Origin: Lactobacillus sp. UCMA15818
Lineage (GTDB): Bacteria; Bacillota; Bacilli; Lactobacillales; Lactobacillaceae
Assembly: GCF_030400225.1 (NCBI RefSeq)
Contig: NZ_VJYB01000007.1
Location: 30,944 to 94,943, forward strand
Direction of reading: 5' to 3'
Length of the DNA: 64,000 nucleotides
Shown here: piece by piece, positions 52,045 to 60,960 of the stretch
Layout: every line of letters begins with the position of its first letter
Numbering within the stretch: position 1 is the first letter of the stretch
Notes under the pieces: model-generated
Seen by the model: only the letters and a program-made list of their open reading frames with translations
The model's database searches: none
What the model was told of the DNA's origin: nothing
Position numbers and translations under genes: made by a program

Positions 52045-53058
52045 CTAGTTTAATTCTAATAATTTTTGGATGGCTTGCGTGATATAATGCCCATCCCTGA
52101 TTTTTTGTCCAATAATCCTTACATTGTTGCACATCTCTCGATAATTCTCTTCAGTCACATCAGCAAGGATTCTATCAAGTTCAGCCAAACTATTAATCGT
52201 AATTCCCAAGCCATTGTGCTCTACAAAGCTCGCTAAAGCAGCTTGTTTCCAGACAATTACAGGTAAACCAGAGCTTAAATAAAGTGATGCTTTGTGAGGA
52301 TTATTGTATTTGAGGTATTCACCAAAAATTCCGTTACATTCTGTTAAACTATCCCCATCCCAAATTAAACCAAAGCTCTGCTTAAGATATTTTGGAAGCT
52401 CTTCTGGTGAATATGAACCTTGATAGTTAATATTTTCTGGATACTTATCAGCTTGATTTGGACCATACAAGTATAGCGGAATCTCACTATCCATCTTTTT
52501 TAAAAACTCTGATTTACCAAGATTTCCAGCAAAACAGATTGTTCGCTCATATTTATCATGCTTTACCATCACTTGTGGATTATCATAGTCAAAAATTCCC
52601 AGTGAGACAATTGGCTTAATCATGCCTGCTTGTTTGAGCCACTTAACCATTTCTTCATTATGGGCAATTACCCCATCACTTTTATTAAAAAAAGCAATCT
52701 CTTCTGCAATATATTCAGGTTCATCACGGTGCAACCTTAATGATTCAACATCATGTAACAACAAAAAGATTTTTGTACCCCTTTTCTTCTTAACTTCATC
52801 AATAATTTTATTATTTGTTCGCTCGTTAAAGGCTGGATATTGAAACAAGACATTCTGCATTTTTTGTTTTTTTATTTCCCGTGGAATATCCCACATAACC
52901 TGTTTAATACTCATTAGCTCAGCTTTGCGTGCACCGTTAAAATAGAAGATAATGCTTTTAAAATCTGCCTTTTTCAAAAAATTAACAACATCCATCTTGG
53001 CCTTAGGACCTGCCTCATACTGTGTTTTATCATACATTGAAATCACAAAATCACTCAT
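52045..53058 (-). CDS. Gtf3-like glycosyltransferase
   Basis: 337 residues with a GT-B layout. Seen: FFNKSDGVIAHNEEMVKWL, ICFAGNLGKSEFL, LYLYGPN, FGLIWDGDSLTECNG, YNNPHKASLYLSSGLPVIVW. The pattern resembles Gtf3/WefX proteins of streptococci and so-called galactofuranosyltransferases of lactobacilli, which extend glycans on serine-rich adhesins or on polysaccharides. First of the three; no adhesin, flippase or polymerase is near, so the acceptor is unknown. Confidence 0.85.
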   Translation of the reverse strand: MSDFVISMYDKTQYEAGPKAKMDVVNFLKKADFKSIIFYFNGARKAELMSIKQVMWDIPREIKKQKMQNVLFQYPAFNERTNNKIIDEVKKKRGTKIFLLLHDVESLRLHRDEPEYIAEEIAFFNKSDGVIAHNEEMVKWLKQAGMIKPIVSLGIFDYDNPQVMVKHDKYERTICFAGNLGKSEFLKKMDSEIPLYLYGPNQADKYPENINYQGSYSPEELPKYLKQSFGLIWDGDSLTECNGIFGEYLKYNNPHKASLYLSSGLPVIVWKQAALASFVEHNGLGITINSLAELDRILADVTEENYREMCNNVRIIGQKIRDGHYITQAIQKLLELN

Positions 53059-53134
53059 AATCTACCTGTCCATTTCCTATATATATATTGAAGATTTCCT
53101 ATAATTCATTATACCCGATTGTTCAAAAAAATGA

Positions 53135-53165
53135 GAGTGTGATATAAAGCATTAAATTTGAGTAA
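53135..53165 (+). repeat. Intergenic repeat, head fragment
   Basis: GAGTGTGATATAAAGCATTA and AATTTGAGTA match the first bases of the full repeat; the rest is absent. It lies before the glycosyltransferase trio. Confidence 0.4.
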
Positions 53166-53214
53166 ATACTGTTCCTTACAAGCATAGCATGTGATTCACT
53201 CTATCAAGATAGAT

Positions 53215-53258
53215 AAAAAATTCTGCTGTTAATTGATTTTTATCAATTAATAACAGAA
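53215..53258 (-). terminator. Terminator of the DUF1722 / glycosylase pair
   Basis: TTCTGCTGTTAATTGAT / ATCAATTAATAACAGAA with a 4-base loop and two mismatches, followed on the minus strand by TTTTTTATC. It lies 40 bases after the stop at 53299. Confidence 0.75.
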
Positions 53259-53298
53259 TTAATCATAGAATTTTTATTTAATTACCAAATAATTTCTT

Positions 53299-53664
53299 CT
53301 AACTTATAAAGATTCCCTTCTCGGCCAAATTATCAATGCATTCCTGCAGATATCGTTCATCATGCTCTGGATAAATTGGCTTTGTCTTCTCCTCTTTACT
53401 CAAGTTCTTATATGGAACACAAGATTTCCCGCGATAGTCTTTATCATACCAAGCTATATCCGGTTGATAGCCTCTTTTTTTCATCTCACCCATTACCAAA
53501 ATATGAAATTGATACAGCTTATAAGGTGAATATAAGAACACATAGTCTACTGTTGCATGTTTTTTCCCCCAACCATTCCCTCTAAGAGCTGCAATTTCCC
53601 TGTGTTGTCCCAAAAGTTGCTGCCTTGGTAATTTTGTAATAAGTGCTTCATGCCATAATCTCAT
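53299..53664 (-). CDS. Pyrimidine-dimer DNA glycosylase-type protein (TIGR02328)
   Basis: 121 residues. Seen: MRLWHEALITKLPRQQLLGQ, HREIAALRGNGWGKKHATVD, VMGEMKKRGYQPD and YRGKSCVPY, the conserved core of TIGR02328/PF03013 proteins related to T4 endonuclease V. That enzyme cuts at UV-induced pyrimidine dimers, but activity of this group is not well proven. Its start overlaps the stop of the DUF1722 gene (TAATG), with no separate ribosome site, so the two are translationally coupled. Confidence 0.82.
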   Translation of the reverse strand: MRLWHEALITKLPRQQLLGQHREIAALRGNGWGKKHATVDYVFLYSPYKLYQFHILVMGEMKKRGYQPDIAWYDKDYRGKSCVPYKNLSKEEKTKPIYPEHDERYLQECIDNLAEKGIFIS

Positions 53665-54050
53665 TATTTGTTATTCGCCTTTCTTAATTTTCTTATCAAT
53701 ATTGATTCTGCGAGATATTTAACTTCATATTCATCTGTTAATTCAACCAAATATCGTCCTAATTCATCGTTTGCTTCTTCAAGCTTGTTTAGCAGCACTT
53801 GATACTTCCTCTTTTCTTCAAACGTTGCCTTATTTTTGAAATATCCCCAAACATGTTGATAAGCAGTCGTTAGAGTTTCTTTTGTTGGTAACATAGAATC
53901 TGCCTCTTGCAAAATTTGCTGATATCTTTGCTGACATTTTTCATCCCACTGGTTTCCTTTTGCCAAAGCCCTAATCTCATTATAGAATTGCTGCGAACGT
54001 GACATCACCCAATATTTGTTCTGTGCCCAAGATTCCTGCCACTTTTCCAT
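53664..54050 (-). CDS. DUF1722 (YbgA-like) protein
   Basis: 128 residues. Seen: KYWVMSRSQQFYNEI, TAYQHVWGYFKNKATFEEKR and YLAESILIRKLRKA, matching the DUF1722 core (LMARS..Y..L, AYEHLWGYF, Q.YL). In E. coli the DUF1722 protein YbgA is encoded next to photolyase phr, and in other bacteria the domain is often near photolyase genes. Here it is coupled to a pyrimidine-dimer-glycosylase-type gene, which suggests a shared role in handling UV damage. AGGTGG precedes the ATG. Confidence 0.78.
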   Translation of the reverse strand: MEKWQESWAQNKYWVMSRSQQFYNEIRALAKGNQWDEKCQQRYQQILQEADSMLPTKETLTTAYQHVWGYFKNKATFEEKRKYQVLLNKLEEANDELGRYLVELTDEYEVKYLAESILIRKLRKANNK

Positions 54051-54115
54051 TATGTACCACCTAACCTATCCTTTTATTCCATTTTACAGACCTAGTTTAC
54101 TAAATCAAAATTCTC

Positions 54116-54155
54116 TGCTTTATTGTGCCCCAAAATTGGACTTTCTTGTAGTGCA
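54116..54155. mobile_element. Possible IS3-type terminal relic
   Basis: TTATTGTGCCCCAAAATTGG followed by ACTTTCTTGTAGTGC resembles left ends of IS150-group elements (TGNNCTGCNCCCCAAAANTTGGAC). No open frame remains. Weak. Confidence 0.25.
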
Positions 54156-54203
54156 GCCACAATCTAATTATTTATACTGCAAAAAATAATTTGGATGCCA
54201 AAG

Positions 54204-54274
54204 AGAGACCGGCCAAAAGTTAAATTTTGAACCAGTCTCTCCATTTTTTACGAATGAACATATTTCATAAGTCA
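54204..54274 (-). repeat. Intergenic repeat, tail half with terminator
   Basis: Hairpin GAGAGACCGGCCAAAAG / TTTTGAACCAGTCTCTC followed by CATTTTTTACGAATGAACAT and TTCATAAGTC. It abuts the rarD stop and can end rarD. Confidence 0.65.
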
Positions 54275-54276
54275 TT

Positions 54277-55167
54277 CTATTGTCTTCCGTGCTTAAGCCG
54301 GTGCAATCCATGTACATTACCTAGAATAAAGACCAGAATTCCTAACCATATAAATACAAAGACAACCGCTTTATGCCAACTGAATGATTCGTGTATTACA
54401 AAAATTGCCATCAACAACTGAATTGTTGGATTCAAATATTGAATGAATCCAAGTGTGATAAAATCAGTATTCTTTGTTGCCACTGCAAATAATAACAATG
54501 GAATTATCGTGATAATCCCACTAAATATCAGCAAAGTTGTTACTCCAGCTCCATCTTGCGTTATTACATGAGGTGAAAGCAAAAGATATATTATGGCAAC
54601 TGGTGCTACAAAAAGGGTTTCCAATGTTAATGAAATAGTCGCAGGTAACTGAACTTGTTTCTTAATTAATCCATAAAAGCAAAAAGAAGCAGCCATTAAT
54701 AGTGTATTTAGAGGGAGCGAACCTGCTTGAATTGTCAGAATTACTACCCCAAGAATAACCAATAAAAGAGCAATTACCTTTGAACGCGATAGTTTTTCAT
54801 GCAGAAATATAAGTGCAACAATAACATTCATTAATGGCATTATATAGTATCCTAGACTCGCTTCTGTTGCTTCGTGATGCGTAACCATGTAGATATAAAT
54901 AAACCAGTTAAGAGAGATTAAATATGAACTTAGAATAATCCAAAAAATTTTGCGGTTCTGAACCAGCTCCTTAATTGTTCCCCAAATAGTTCCCCAATCC
55001 TTTTGGACAGTCAGAACAATACTAATTGTAATTAACGAAAACACAATTCTATATGCAAGTGTATCCAATGCAGGCACCACACTGAGTAGTTCCCAAAACA
55101 CACTCAATAGGCCCCATAAAGTATATGCTGCCAAACCTGTACTTATACCTAAACGTCTTTTCTCCAT
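54277..55167 (-). CDS. rarD: RarD-type EamA transporter
   Basis: 296 residues with ten membrane helices (two EamA repeats). The start GLAAYTLWGLLSVFWELL and EASLGYYIMPLMNVIVAL, plus FIQYLNPTIQLLMAIFV in the second half, are typical of RarD. Members export small metabolites or drugs; the E. coli name relates to chloramphenicol sensitivity. The start has GGAGGAG. It is 36 bases downstream of potD and could be read with the pot operon. Confidence 0.9.
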   Translation of the reverse strand: MEKRRLGISTGLAAYTLWGLLSVFWELLSVVPALDTLAYRIVFSLITISIVLTVQKDWGTIWGTIKELVQNRKIFWIILSSYLISLNWFIYIYMVTHHEATEASLGYYIMPLMNVIVALIFLHEKLSRSKVIALLLVILGVVILTIQAGSLPLNTLLMAASFCFYGLIKKQVQLPATISLTLETLFVAPVAIIYLLLSPHVITQDGAGVTTLLIFSGIITIIPLLLFAVATKNTDFITLGFIQYLNPTIQLLMAIFVIHESFSWHKAVVFVFIWLGILVFILGNVHGLHRLKHGRQ

Positions 55168-55203
55168 CGCTCTTCTCCTCCGTTAACCTCACTGTCATTA
55201 AAA

Positions 55204-56274
55204 CTAGTGCATCTTAAATTGTAAGAACAAATCATTATATTTGCTCAAATTCTTCTGTGACAAAGCATCATACACTTCAAGATGCGCTATTGTTTTATTC
55301 GTTGGATACATTACTTTATCGCTTTGCATGCTTTTTGGCAACATCTTCTTTGCCGCTTTGTTTGGTGTGGCATATGCTACATATTCTGCATTTTGAGCAG
55401 CATTTTCTGGTTTTAACATAAAATTCAAAAACGCATAAGCGCCCTTGATGTTTTTCGCCGTTTTGGGGATAACCATGTTGTCAAACCAGATATTTGAACC
55501 CTCTTCTGGAATCGTGTAACGCAGATTCTTGTTATTATCCATCATCTCCATTGCTTCTCCAGAGTAAGATACGGCAACGGGTGCCTCATCTTGTGCCATG
55601 TAAACTTTAATCTCATCAGCCAAAATTGCTTTAACATTGGGCGACAATTTTTTAAGTTTTTCATATGCTGCTTGCAAGTCTTTGGAATTAGTATCATTGA
55701 CCGACTTGCCTTGACTATTCAAAGTTAATCCCATAATCTCGCGTGCCCCATCAATCAGCATAATACTATTCTTGAACTTAGAACTCCATAAATCATTCCA
55801 ATGTTTAACTTCACTTGCTTTCACATATTTATCATTATAGATAATTCCTAATGTACCCCAAAAATACGGCAGAGAATACTGATTGCCTGGATCAAATGAA
55901 AGATTCAAAAACTTAGAGTCAATGTTGCTTAATCCCTTCAACTTGCGATGGTCAATTGGCAATAATAAATGATTATTAATCATCTTTTTAATTGTGTAAT
56001 CACTAGGAACTGCAATATCATAAGCAGTTCCTCCCTGCTTAATCTTCGTGTACATTGCTTCATTAGAATCAAATGTCTCATATGAAACCTTGTACCCAGT
56101 TTGTTTTTCGAATTTCGTAATCAACTTGGGATCTATGTAATCCCCCCAGTTAAAAATATTAACGACCTGATTACTTTTCCCACTGCCACTATCTTTTTCA
56201 AGCTCAAATGAAACTATGAAAAGTGCAAGGCAAATCAGAATAATTCCGAAAAACATGATATTTAGTTTTTTCAC
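55204..56274 (-). CDS. potD: Spermidine/putrescine ABC importer, binding protein
   Basis: 356 residues of the PotD/PotF family: VNIFNWGDYIDPKLITKFE near residue 40, YDIAVPSDYTIKKM, YFWGTLGIIYNDKYV and SYSGEAMEMM. An N-terminal hydrophobic segment (GIILICLALFIVSF) has no proper lipobox, so it is probably a membrane-anchored protein. The start is GTG, eight bases after GGGG. Binds polyamine outside the membrane and delivers it to PotBC. Confidence 0.93.
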   Translation of the reverse strand: MKKLNIMFFGIILICLALFIVSFELEKDSGSGKSNQVVNIFNWGDYIDPKLITKFEKQTGYKVSYETFDSNEAMYTKIKQGGTAYDIAVPSDYTIKKMINNHLLLPIDHRKLKGLSNIDSKFLNLSFDPGNQYSLPYFWGTLGIIYNDKYVKASEVKHWNDLWSSKFKNSIMLIDGAREIMGLTLNSQGKSVNDTNSKDLQAAYEKLKKLSPNVKAILADEIKVYMAQDEAPVAVSYSGEAMEMMDNNKNLRYTIPEEGSNIWFDNMVIPKTAKNIKGAYAFLNFMLKPENAAQNAEYVAYATPNKAAKKMLPKSMQSDKVMYPTNKTIAHLEVYDALSQKNLSKYNDLFLQFKMH

Positions 56275-56287
56275 CTACTCTACCCCA

Positions 56288-57115
56288 CTATCTAATCAAG
56301 TTTTGTTGAACTTTCTGGTCTTTACGCTTATCCTTAGGGCTATCCTTACTGATGAAATAATATCCAATAACTAAGATTAGAGAAAATAGGAACATTAGGG
56401 CACTCAAAGCATTAATTTCCAAGCTGATTCCCTGACGTGCTCTTGAGTATATTTCAACAGAAAGTGTTTCGAAGCCATTCCCCGTCACAAAAAATGTTAC
56501 TGCAAAATCATCTAACGAATAAGTAAATGCCATGAAATAGCCTGCAATCATTCCAGGAGTAATAATCGGCAAAATTACTCCTTTTAGTATCTGCCATTGA
56601 TTTGCACCAAGATCTTGTGCCACATTAATAAATGAAGGATTCATTTCTTGTAATTTGGGCAGTACCATCAAGACAACAATTGGAATACTGAATGCAATAT
56701 GCGAAAGCAAGACAGAGGTAAAGCCTAGGTTAATGCCAAGCACTGTAAAGAAAATCAAAAAACTTGAGCCAATGATTACATCAGGTGAGACTAAAAGAAT
56801 ATTATTTAAGCCTAAAATTAAGGTTCGGACTTGTGGATTTTTGATTGAATATATTCCGAGAGCTCCACTTGTACCGATAATCGTAGCAAGCAAAGAAGAA
56901 AGAAAGGCTAAGAAAAAAGTCTGAACAGTAATTAAAATCAATCTTTGATCTGCCCATATTTCTTGATAATATACCCATGTGAAATGCGTAAAATGATTCA
57001 TCCCGCCACTGCTATTGAAGGAGTAGAAAATTAAGTAAAAAATAGGTAAATACAATACTAAAAAAGCAATTATCAAATACAAATTACGTCCGTAATGCCT
57101 CTTTGCAGTATTCAT
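56288..57115 (-). CDS. potC: Spermidine/putrescine ABC importer, permease
   Basis: 275 residues with six membrane helices; the EAA loop is INVAQDLGANQWQILKGVIL. LYLPIFYLIFYSFNSSG at the N-terminus and MAFTYSLDDFAVTFFVTG are typical of PotC. Overlaps potB by four bases (ATGA), implying coupling. Confidence 0.93.
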   Translation of the reverse strand: MNTAKRHYGRNLYLIIAFLVLYLPIFYLIFYSFNSSGGMNHFTHFTWVYYQEIWADQRLILITVQTFFLAFLSSLLATIIGTSGALGIYSIKNPQVRTLILGLNNILLVSPDVIIGSSFLIFFTVLGINLGFTSVLLSHIAFSIPIVVLMVLPKLQEMNPSFINVAQDLGANQWQILKGVILPIITPGMIAGYFMAFTYSLDDFAVTFFVTGNGFETLSVEIYSRARQGISLEINALSALMFLFSLILVIGYYFISKDSPKDKRKDQKVQQNLIR

Positions 57116-57915
57116 TGCCTTCTCCTCCTTTTCTTTTCACCTGTGAGAAACATAATCAGTATCATTGTCGCAATCAAAATGACTCCAATTGTTGACCCCA
57201 TTCCCCAATCCTGTGTAACGAGGAAATTCTCCTCAATTGCAGTTCCCAGTGTGATCACTTTGTTCCCACCAATTAGACGTGTCAGCATAAACAAAGAGAG
57301 TGATGGGATAAAAACAACCTGAACTCCACTTTTTATCCCGTTCAAGGTCAGTGGAAAGATCACATTCCAAAAAGTCTGAAATCTGTTGGCTCCCAAGTCA
57401 CGACTGACATTGATTAGTGATTCATCTAGTTCATCAACTGCGTTAAAGATTGGTAAAATCATGAATGGTAATTCAATATAAGCAGCAACCAGCATAAAAC
57501 TAGCATTGGTAAACAACAACTGATGCGAACCTAAGCCCAGCCATTCTAATGAATTATTGACCGGCCCAGCTTGACTAAAGATTCCAATAAATGCATAGGC
57601 CTTCAATAAGATATTTATCCATGTCGGTAAGATAATTAGCATTAGCCAAAGCTGTTTATATTTTGTTTTTGTTAGAAAATAAGCTGTCGGATAACTAAGC
57701 AACAGTGTAATTAGTGTAATCAATCCCGCATAAAAAACTGAATTAAAAGTCATCCGCAAATAAGAACTGATTTTAAAGAAACTTTCATAATTGTTAATTG
57801 TAAAATTCCCATTAATACCGATAAACGATTGATATAGAATTAATGCAACAGGAGCTAGGACAAATAAGAGCAACCATAGGACATACGAACTGAAATAAAG
57901 CCCTTTTGCTTTCAT
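57112..57915 (-). CDS. potB: Spermidine/putrescine ABC importer, permease
   Basis: 267 residues with six membrane helices; EAA loop LINVSRDLGANRFQTFWNVI, and PSLSLFMLTRLIGGNKVITL near the end as in PotB. GAGGGGG precedes the ATG. Pairs with PotC. Confidence 0.93.
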   Translation of the reverse strand: MKAKGLYFSSYVLWLLLFVLAPVALILYQSFIGINGNFTINNYESFFKISSYLRMTFNSVFYAGLITLITLLLSYPTAYFLTKTKYKQLWLMLIILPTWINILLKAYAFIGIFSQAGPVNNSLEWLGLGSHQLLFTNASFMLVAAYIELPFMILPIFNAVDELDESLINVSRDLGANRFQTFWNVIFPLTLNGIKSGVQVVFIPSLSLFMLTRLIGGNKVITLGTAIEENFLVTQDWGMGSTIGVILIATMILIMFLTGEKKRRRRQ

Positions 57916-57984
57916 ATTATTTCCCCCTCAACTTTTTTGATTTTTACTATTAAGCAAGCAAAATTTTTTACCACAAATATATTC

Positions 57985-59073
57985 CTAACTCTGTTGGTAA
58001 TCTTCTAAGCGCTGATAAAAATCAACCTCAGTTTCATTAAAACGCATGATATGAATTGCCGCAGGTTCAAAATCTAAACCGACATTTGCCCCAACCTCAA
58101 CTTTTTTTGTAGACCTAATCTTCCATTCATTTCCATCTACATCGGTACAAACGATCTCGTAATGAACCCCACGGAATAATTGTGAGATAACCGTTCCGAC
58201 AACTTTGCCTGTTTGCGCTGACGTTACTTCAATATCTTCTGGACGCAAAACAACTTCGATTGGTTCATTCTCTTTCATTCCACCATCAACACATTCAAAA
58301 GTTCGACCTGCAAACTTGACCTGCCCATCAGTAATCATCGTTCCTTCAACAATATTGCTTTCCCCGATGAAATCAGCAACAAACCGGTTCAAGGGTTCAT
58401 CATAAATTGCGATTGGCGTTCCTCGCTGAATTATCTTGCCATGATTCATTACAAAGATCTCATCACTCATTGCAAGTGCTTCTTCTTGATCATGTGTGAC
58501 AAAAATAAAAGTGATTCCTAATCTTTTTTGCAATTCGCGCAATTCATACTGCATTTCCTTTCGTAACTTCATATCTAACGCTGACAGTGGTTCATCTAAT
58601 AACAACACCTCTGGTTCATTTACTAAAGCTCTAGCGATTGCAACTCGCTGTTTTTGCCCACCAGACATCTCACTGATTTCGCGATCTCCAAAATCTGGTA
58701 ACCGTACCATTTTGAGAGCATCATTTACTTTTTCTTTAATTTCTTTTTTACTTTTCTTCTTAATCTTCAGTCCAAATGCGATATTATCAAATACGTTCAA
58801 ATGCGGAAAAAGTGCATAATCTTGAAAAACAGTGTTAATTTTGCGCTTATTAGCAGGAATGTGATTTATTTTTTGGTCATTCATCAAAATATCACCAGAA
58901 CTCTCCTCAATGAACCCTGCAATTAGAGATAATGTCGTCGTCTTACCACAGCCAGACGGCCCCAGCAGAGTATAAAACTTGCCTTTCTCTAATTTAAAGC
59001 TGATTTTTTCTAAAATTACTGTATCTTTATATTTCTTGGTCACATTACGAAATGTAATAATTGGTTCAACCAT
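57985..59073 (-). CDS. potA: Spermidine/putrescine ABC importer, ATPase
   Basis: 362 residues: ATPase domain (Walker [10 protein letters not shown], signature MSGGQKQR, Walker [12 protein letters not shown], switch His FVTHDQEEA) and a C-terminal TOBE domain ([29 protein letters not shown]). GGGAGGG precedes the ATG. First gene of potABCD, 69 bases before potB. A perfect TTGACA lies upstream (59210-59205, minus strand), but the -10 at 17 bases (ATTTGT) is weak. Imported polyamine could feed the GS-like/PuuD-like operon, which is an inference. Confidence 0.95.
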   Translation of the reverse strand: MVEPIITFRNVTKKYKDTVILEKISFKLEKGKFYTLLGPSGCGKTTTLSLIAGFIEESSGDILMNDQKINHIPANKRKINTVFQDYALFPHLNVFDNIAFGLKIKKKSKKEIKEKVNDALKMVRLPDFGDREISEMSGGQKQRVAIARALVNEPEVLLLDEPLSALDMKLRKEMQYELRELQKRLGITFIFVTHDQEEALAMSDEIFVMNHGKIIQRGTPIAIYDEPLNRFVADFIGESNIVEGTMITDGQVKFAGRTFECVDGGMKENEPIEVVLRPEDIEVTSAQTGKVVGTVISQLFRGVHYEIVCTDVDGNEWKIRSTKKVEVGANVGLDFEPAAIHIMRFNETEVDFYQRLEDYQQS

Positions 59074-59234
59074 TTTGATACCCTCCCCAAATAAATTAAC
59101 TCTTGCCTCGCCTCATTTTTTTTTGGGTGCTTTTGCTAGTTAGAAGTTTTAAGATCCTTTTTCACTTTTGCATTAGTCTCAACAAATCTAATCCGCGAGG
59201 AGTTTGTCAAATAGTTTTTTATGAACATTCAAAA

Positions 59235-59285
59235 GGGAAAGCCCTCTTCATTAGCTAGCACTACAGCCAGATGGGAGACTTTCCC
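59235..59285. other. Structured hairpin upstream of potABCD
   Basis: GGGAAAGCCC and AGACTTTCCC form a 10-base stem (with two G-T pairs on the minus strand) around 31 bases. On the minus strand the stem is followed by TTTTGAATG. It could be a terminator, an attenuator or a relic; it lies upstream of the TTGACA. The gap 59074-59577 otherwise holds AT-rich sequence and the terminator below. Confidence 0.4.
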
Positions 59286-59501
59286 ACGAATTAGTTTAAC
59301 AGAATTAAAAGTAATAGACCACATTATTTTTAGTTTTCATGAAATAATAGAAAAATAATTGGATATCTATTAGTAATTGTTTATTACTGCATACTAATTA
59401 CGAATAGTTAACATGCTTGAAATATTATGGTTACGCATTAAATCAGAGTAAAAAGTATCTCCATTCCAGTACTCTCGAACTAATTTAACTTTTGACCAGT
59501 C

Positions 59502-59548
59502 TCATAAAAAACACCCCATAATAATTAGATTTTCTAACTGTTATGGGG
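59502..59548 (-). terminator. Terminator of FAD oxidoreductase gene, copy 1 of a repeated hairpin
   Basis: CCCCATAATAATTAGA / TCTAACTGTTATGGGG with a short loop, followed on the minus strand by TTTTTT. The same hairpin recurs at 61931-61980. Confidence 0.8.
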
Positions 59549-59577
59549 CACTTTTTACTGCTTTATTATTTCAATCT

Positions 59578-60783
59578 CTATTCGACTGCTTCAAGCTTCA
59601 CCACTTTATTTAATTCTTCAACTGTCGGTTGTTTCTTTAAAATACCTTTCAGATGTCCCAGATTCACATCAGAACTCCAAGACAATACTCCAGCCAATAT
59701 TTTTTTATCAAAATAATAAACAATATACTGCTCGTCTCCGAGCTTCTCTGCATACATCTTTAATCCTGAATTAACGTTGCCAAACGCTTCCCAATTAATA
59801 TCAAATACCCAACTATAAAAGACTGGTGTATAATCATAAATACCAGTCTCGCCAGCCATCTGTTTACCAACAAATAATCCTGAATTAATAGCATGCCTTA
59901 CATGACCTGCACTTTGGCGACTCAAAATCTGGTCGGGATATGAAATAATGTCTCCTGCTGCCCAAATATCAGCCGCTGTCGTTTTAAGCTGCTCGTCAAC
60001 AATGACTCCATGCTCATCAACTTCGAGTCCAGCTGCACTTGCTAAACTATAATCTGTGAATGCACCAATTCCTAAGACAAGCCCGGCACCTTGCAGTACA
60101 GTTCCATCATTCAGTTGAACTTTAACCCCATCTCCAACAAGTTCATAACCAGATGCTTTACTATTATGATAGATTTTGATCCCCGCCGCAAGATACTTTT
60201 GTTCATACTTTTCACTTAAGAATATAGGGAACTTCTTATCAAAAATTCTGTCACCAGTAATTACTAATGAAACTTTGGTATCGCTTTGAATCAATCCAGC
60301 AGCAATTTCACTTCCAATATAGCCATTTCCCACAACAATCACATGCTTGCCTTTGCCGCTAAATTTGCGAATTTTAAGATAATCCTGCTTCGATCTTAGT
60401 GCAACTACCCGCTCGCTGCTCTCTCCTTTAAGCGCTTTCGCTTCACTCCCAGTTGCAAGCAGTAATTTATCATATGCATACTCCTCACCCTTGTCAGTTT
60501 TTACAATATGCTTTTCAGGAATGATTTTTATTACCCTAGTTGCTAAGGTTATCTCTGCATTGTATTTTTGTGCCGTGTGAAAATCAATATCTTCATCATG
60601 AAAATCTGGGTCTACCCAAAGCTTTTTACTTAAAGCCGGTCTAGCATAAGGTTCATCTATATCCGCTGAAATAATTCCAATCGTTCCTCCCTTATCTATC
60701 GACCGAATACCAGCGACTGCCTGATCTGCAGCCATTCCGCCACCAACAATTAAATAATTATATTTTTTATTTTCTTTTGTCAT
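59578..60783 (-). CDS. FAD-dependent NAD(P)H oxidoreductase
   Basis: 401 residues, pyridine nucleotide-disulfide oxidoreductase fold of the ferredoxin/rubredoxin-reductase or AIF-like type. Seen: YNYLIVGGGMAADQAVAGI (FAD-binding), LLLATGSEAK, HVIVVGNGYIGSEIAAGL (NAD-binding), and TTAADIWAAGDIISYPD. No redox-active CxxC, so it is not a thioredoxin reductase. The C-terminal 80 residues are family-typical but their role is unclear. The electron acceptor is unknown; no ferredoxin gene is near. GGGAGG precedes the ATG; a possible promoter is TTTAAG - 17 - TATAAT (60881-60853, minus strand). Confidence 0.88.
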   Translation of the reverse strand: MTKENKKYNYLIVGGGMAADQAVAGIRSIDKGGTIGIISADIDEPYARPALSKKLWVDPDFHDEDIDFHTAQKYNAEITLATRVIKIIPEKHIVKTDKGEEYAYDKLLLATGSEAKALKGESSERVVALRSKQDYLKIRKFSGKGKHVIVVGNGYIGSEIAAGLIQSDTKVSLVITGDRIFDKKFPIFLSEKYEQKYLAAGIKIYHNSKASGYELVGDGVKVQLNDGTVLQGAGLVLGIGAFTDYSLASAAGLEVDEHGVIVDEQLKTTAADIWAAGDIISYPDQILSRQSAGHVRHAINSGLFVGKQMAGETGIYDYTPVFYSWVFDINWEAFGNVNSGLKMYAEKLGDEQYIVYYFDKKILAGVLSWSSDVNLGHLKGILKKQPTVEELNKVVKLEAVE

Positions 60784-60960
60784 TTAGCTTACCTCCCATT
60801 ATTGATAAAGCAAGATTACTTTTAATTGAAATTTAAATAGTATCCTAAGCATATTATAGAGGAATTGTTAGTCAACTTAAAAAAATTTGCTTATTTTTTA
60901 TTTTAGATTAACAGAAATGTTACAATTAATTGACTATTACAAGAAACGGAGCGATTCAGG

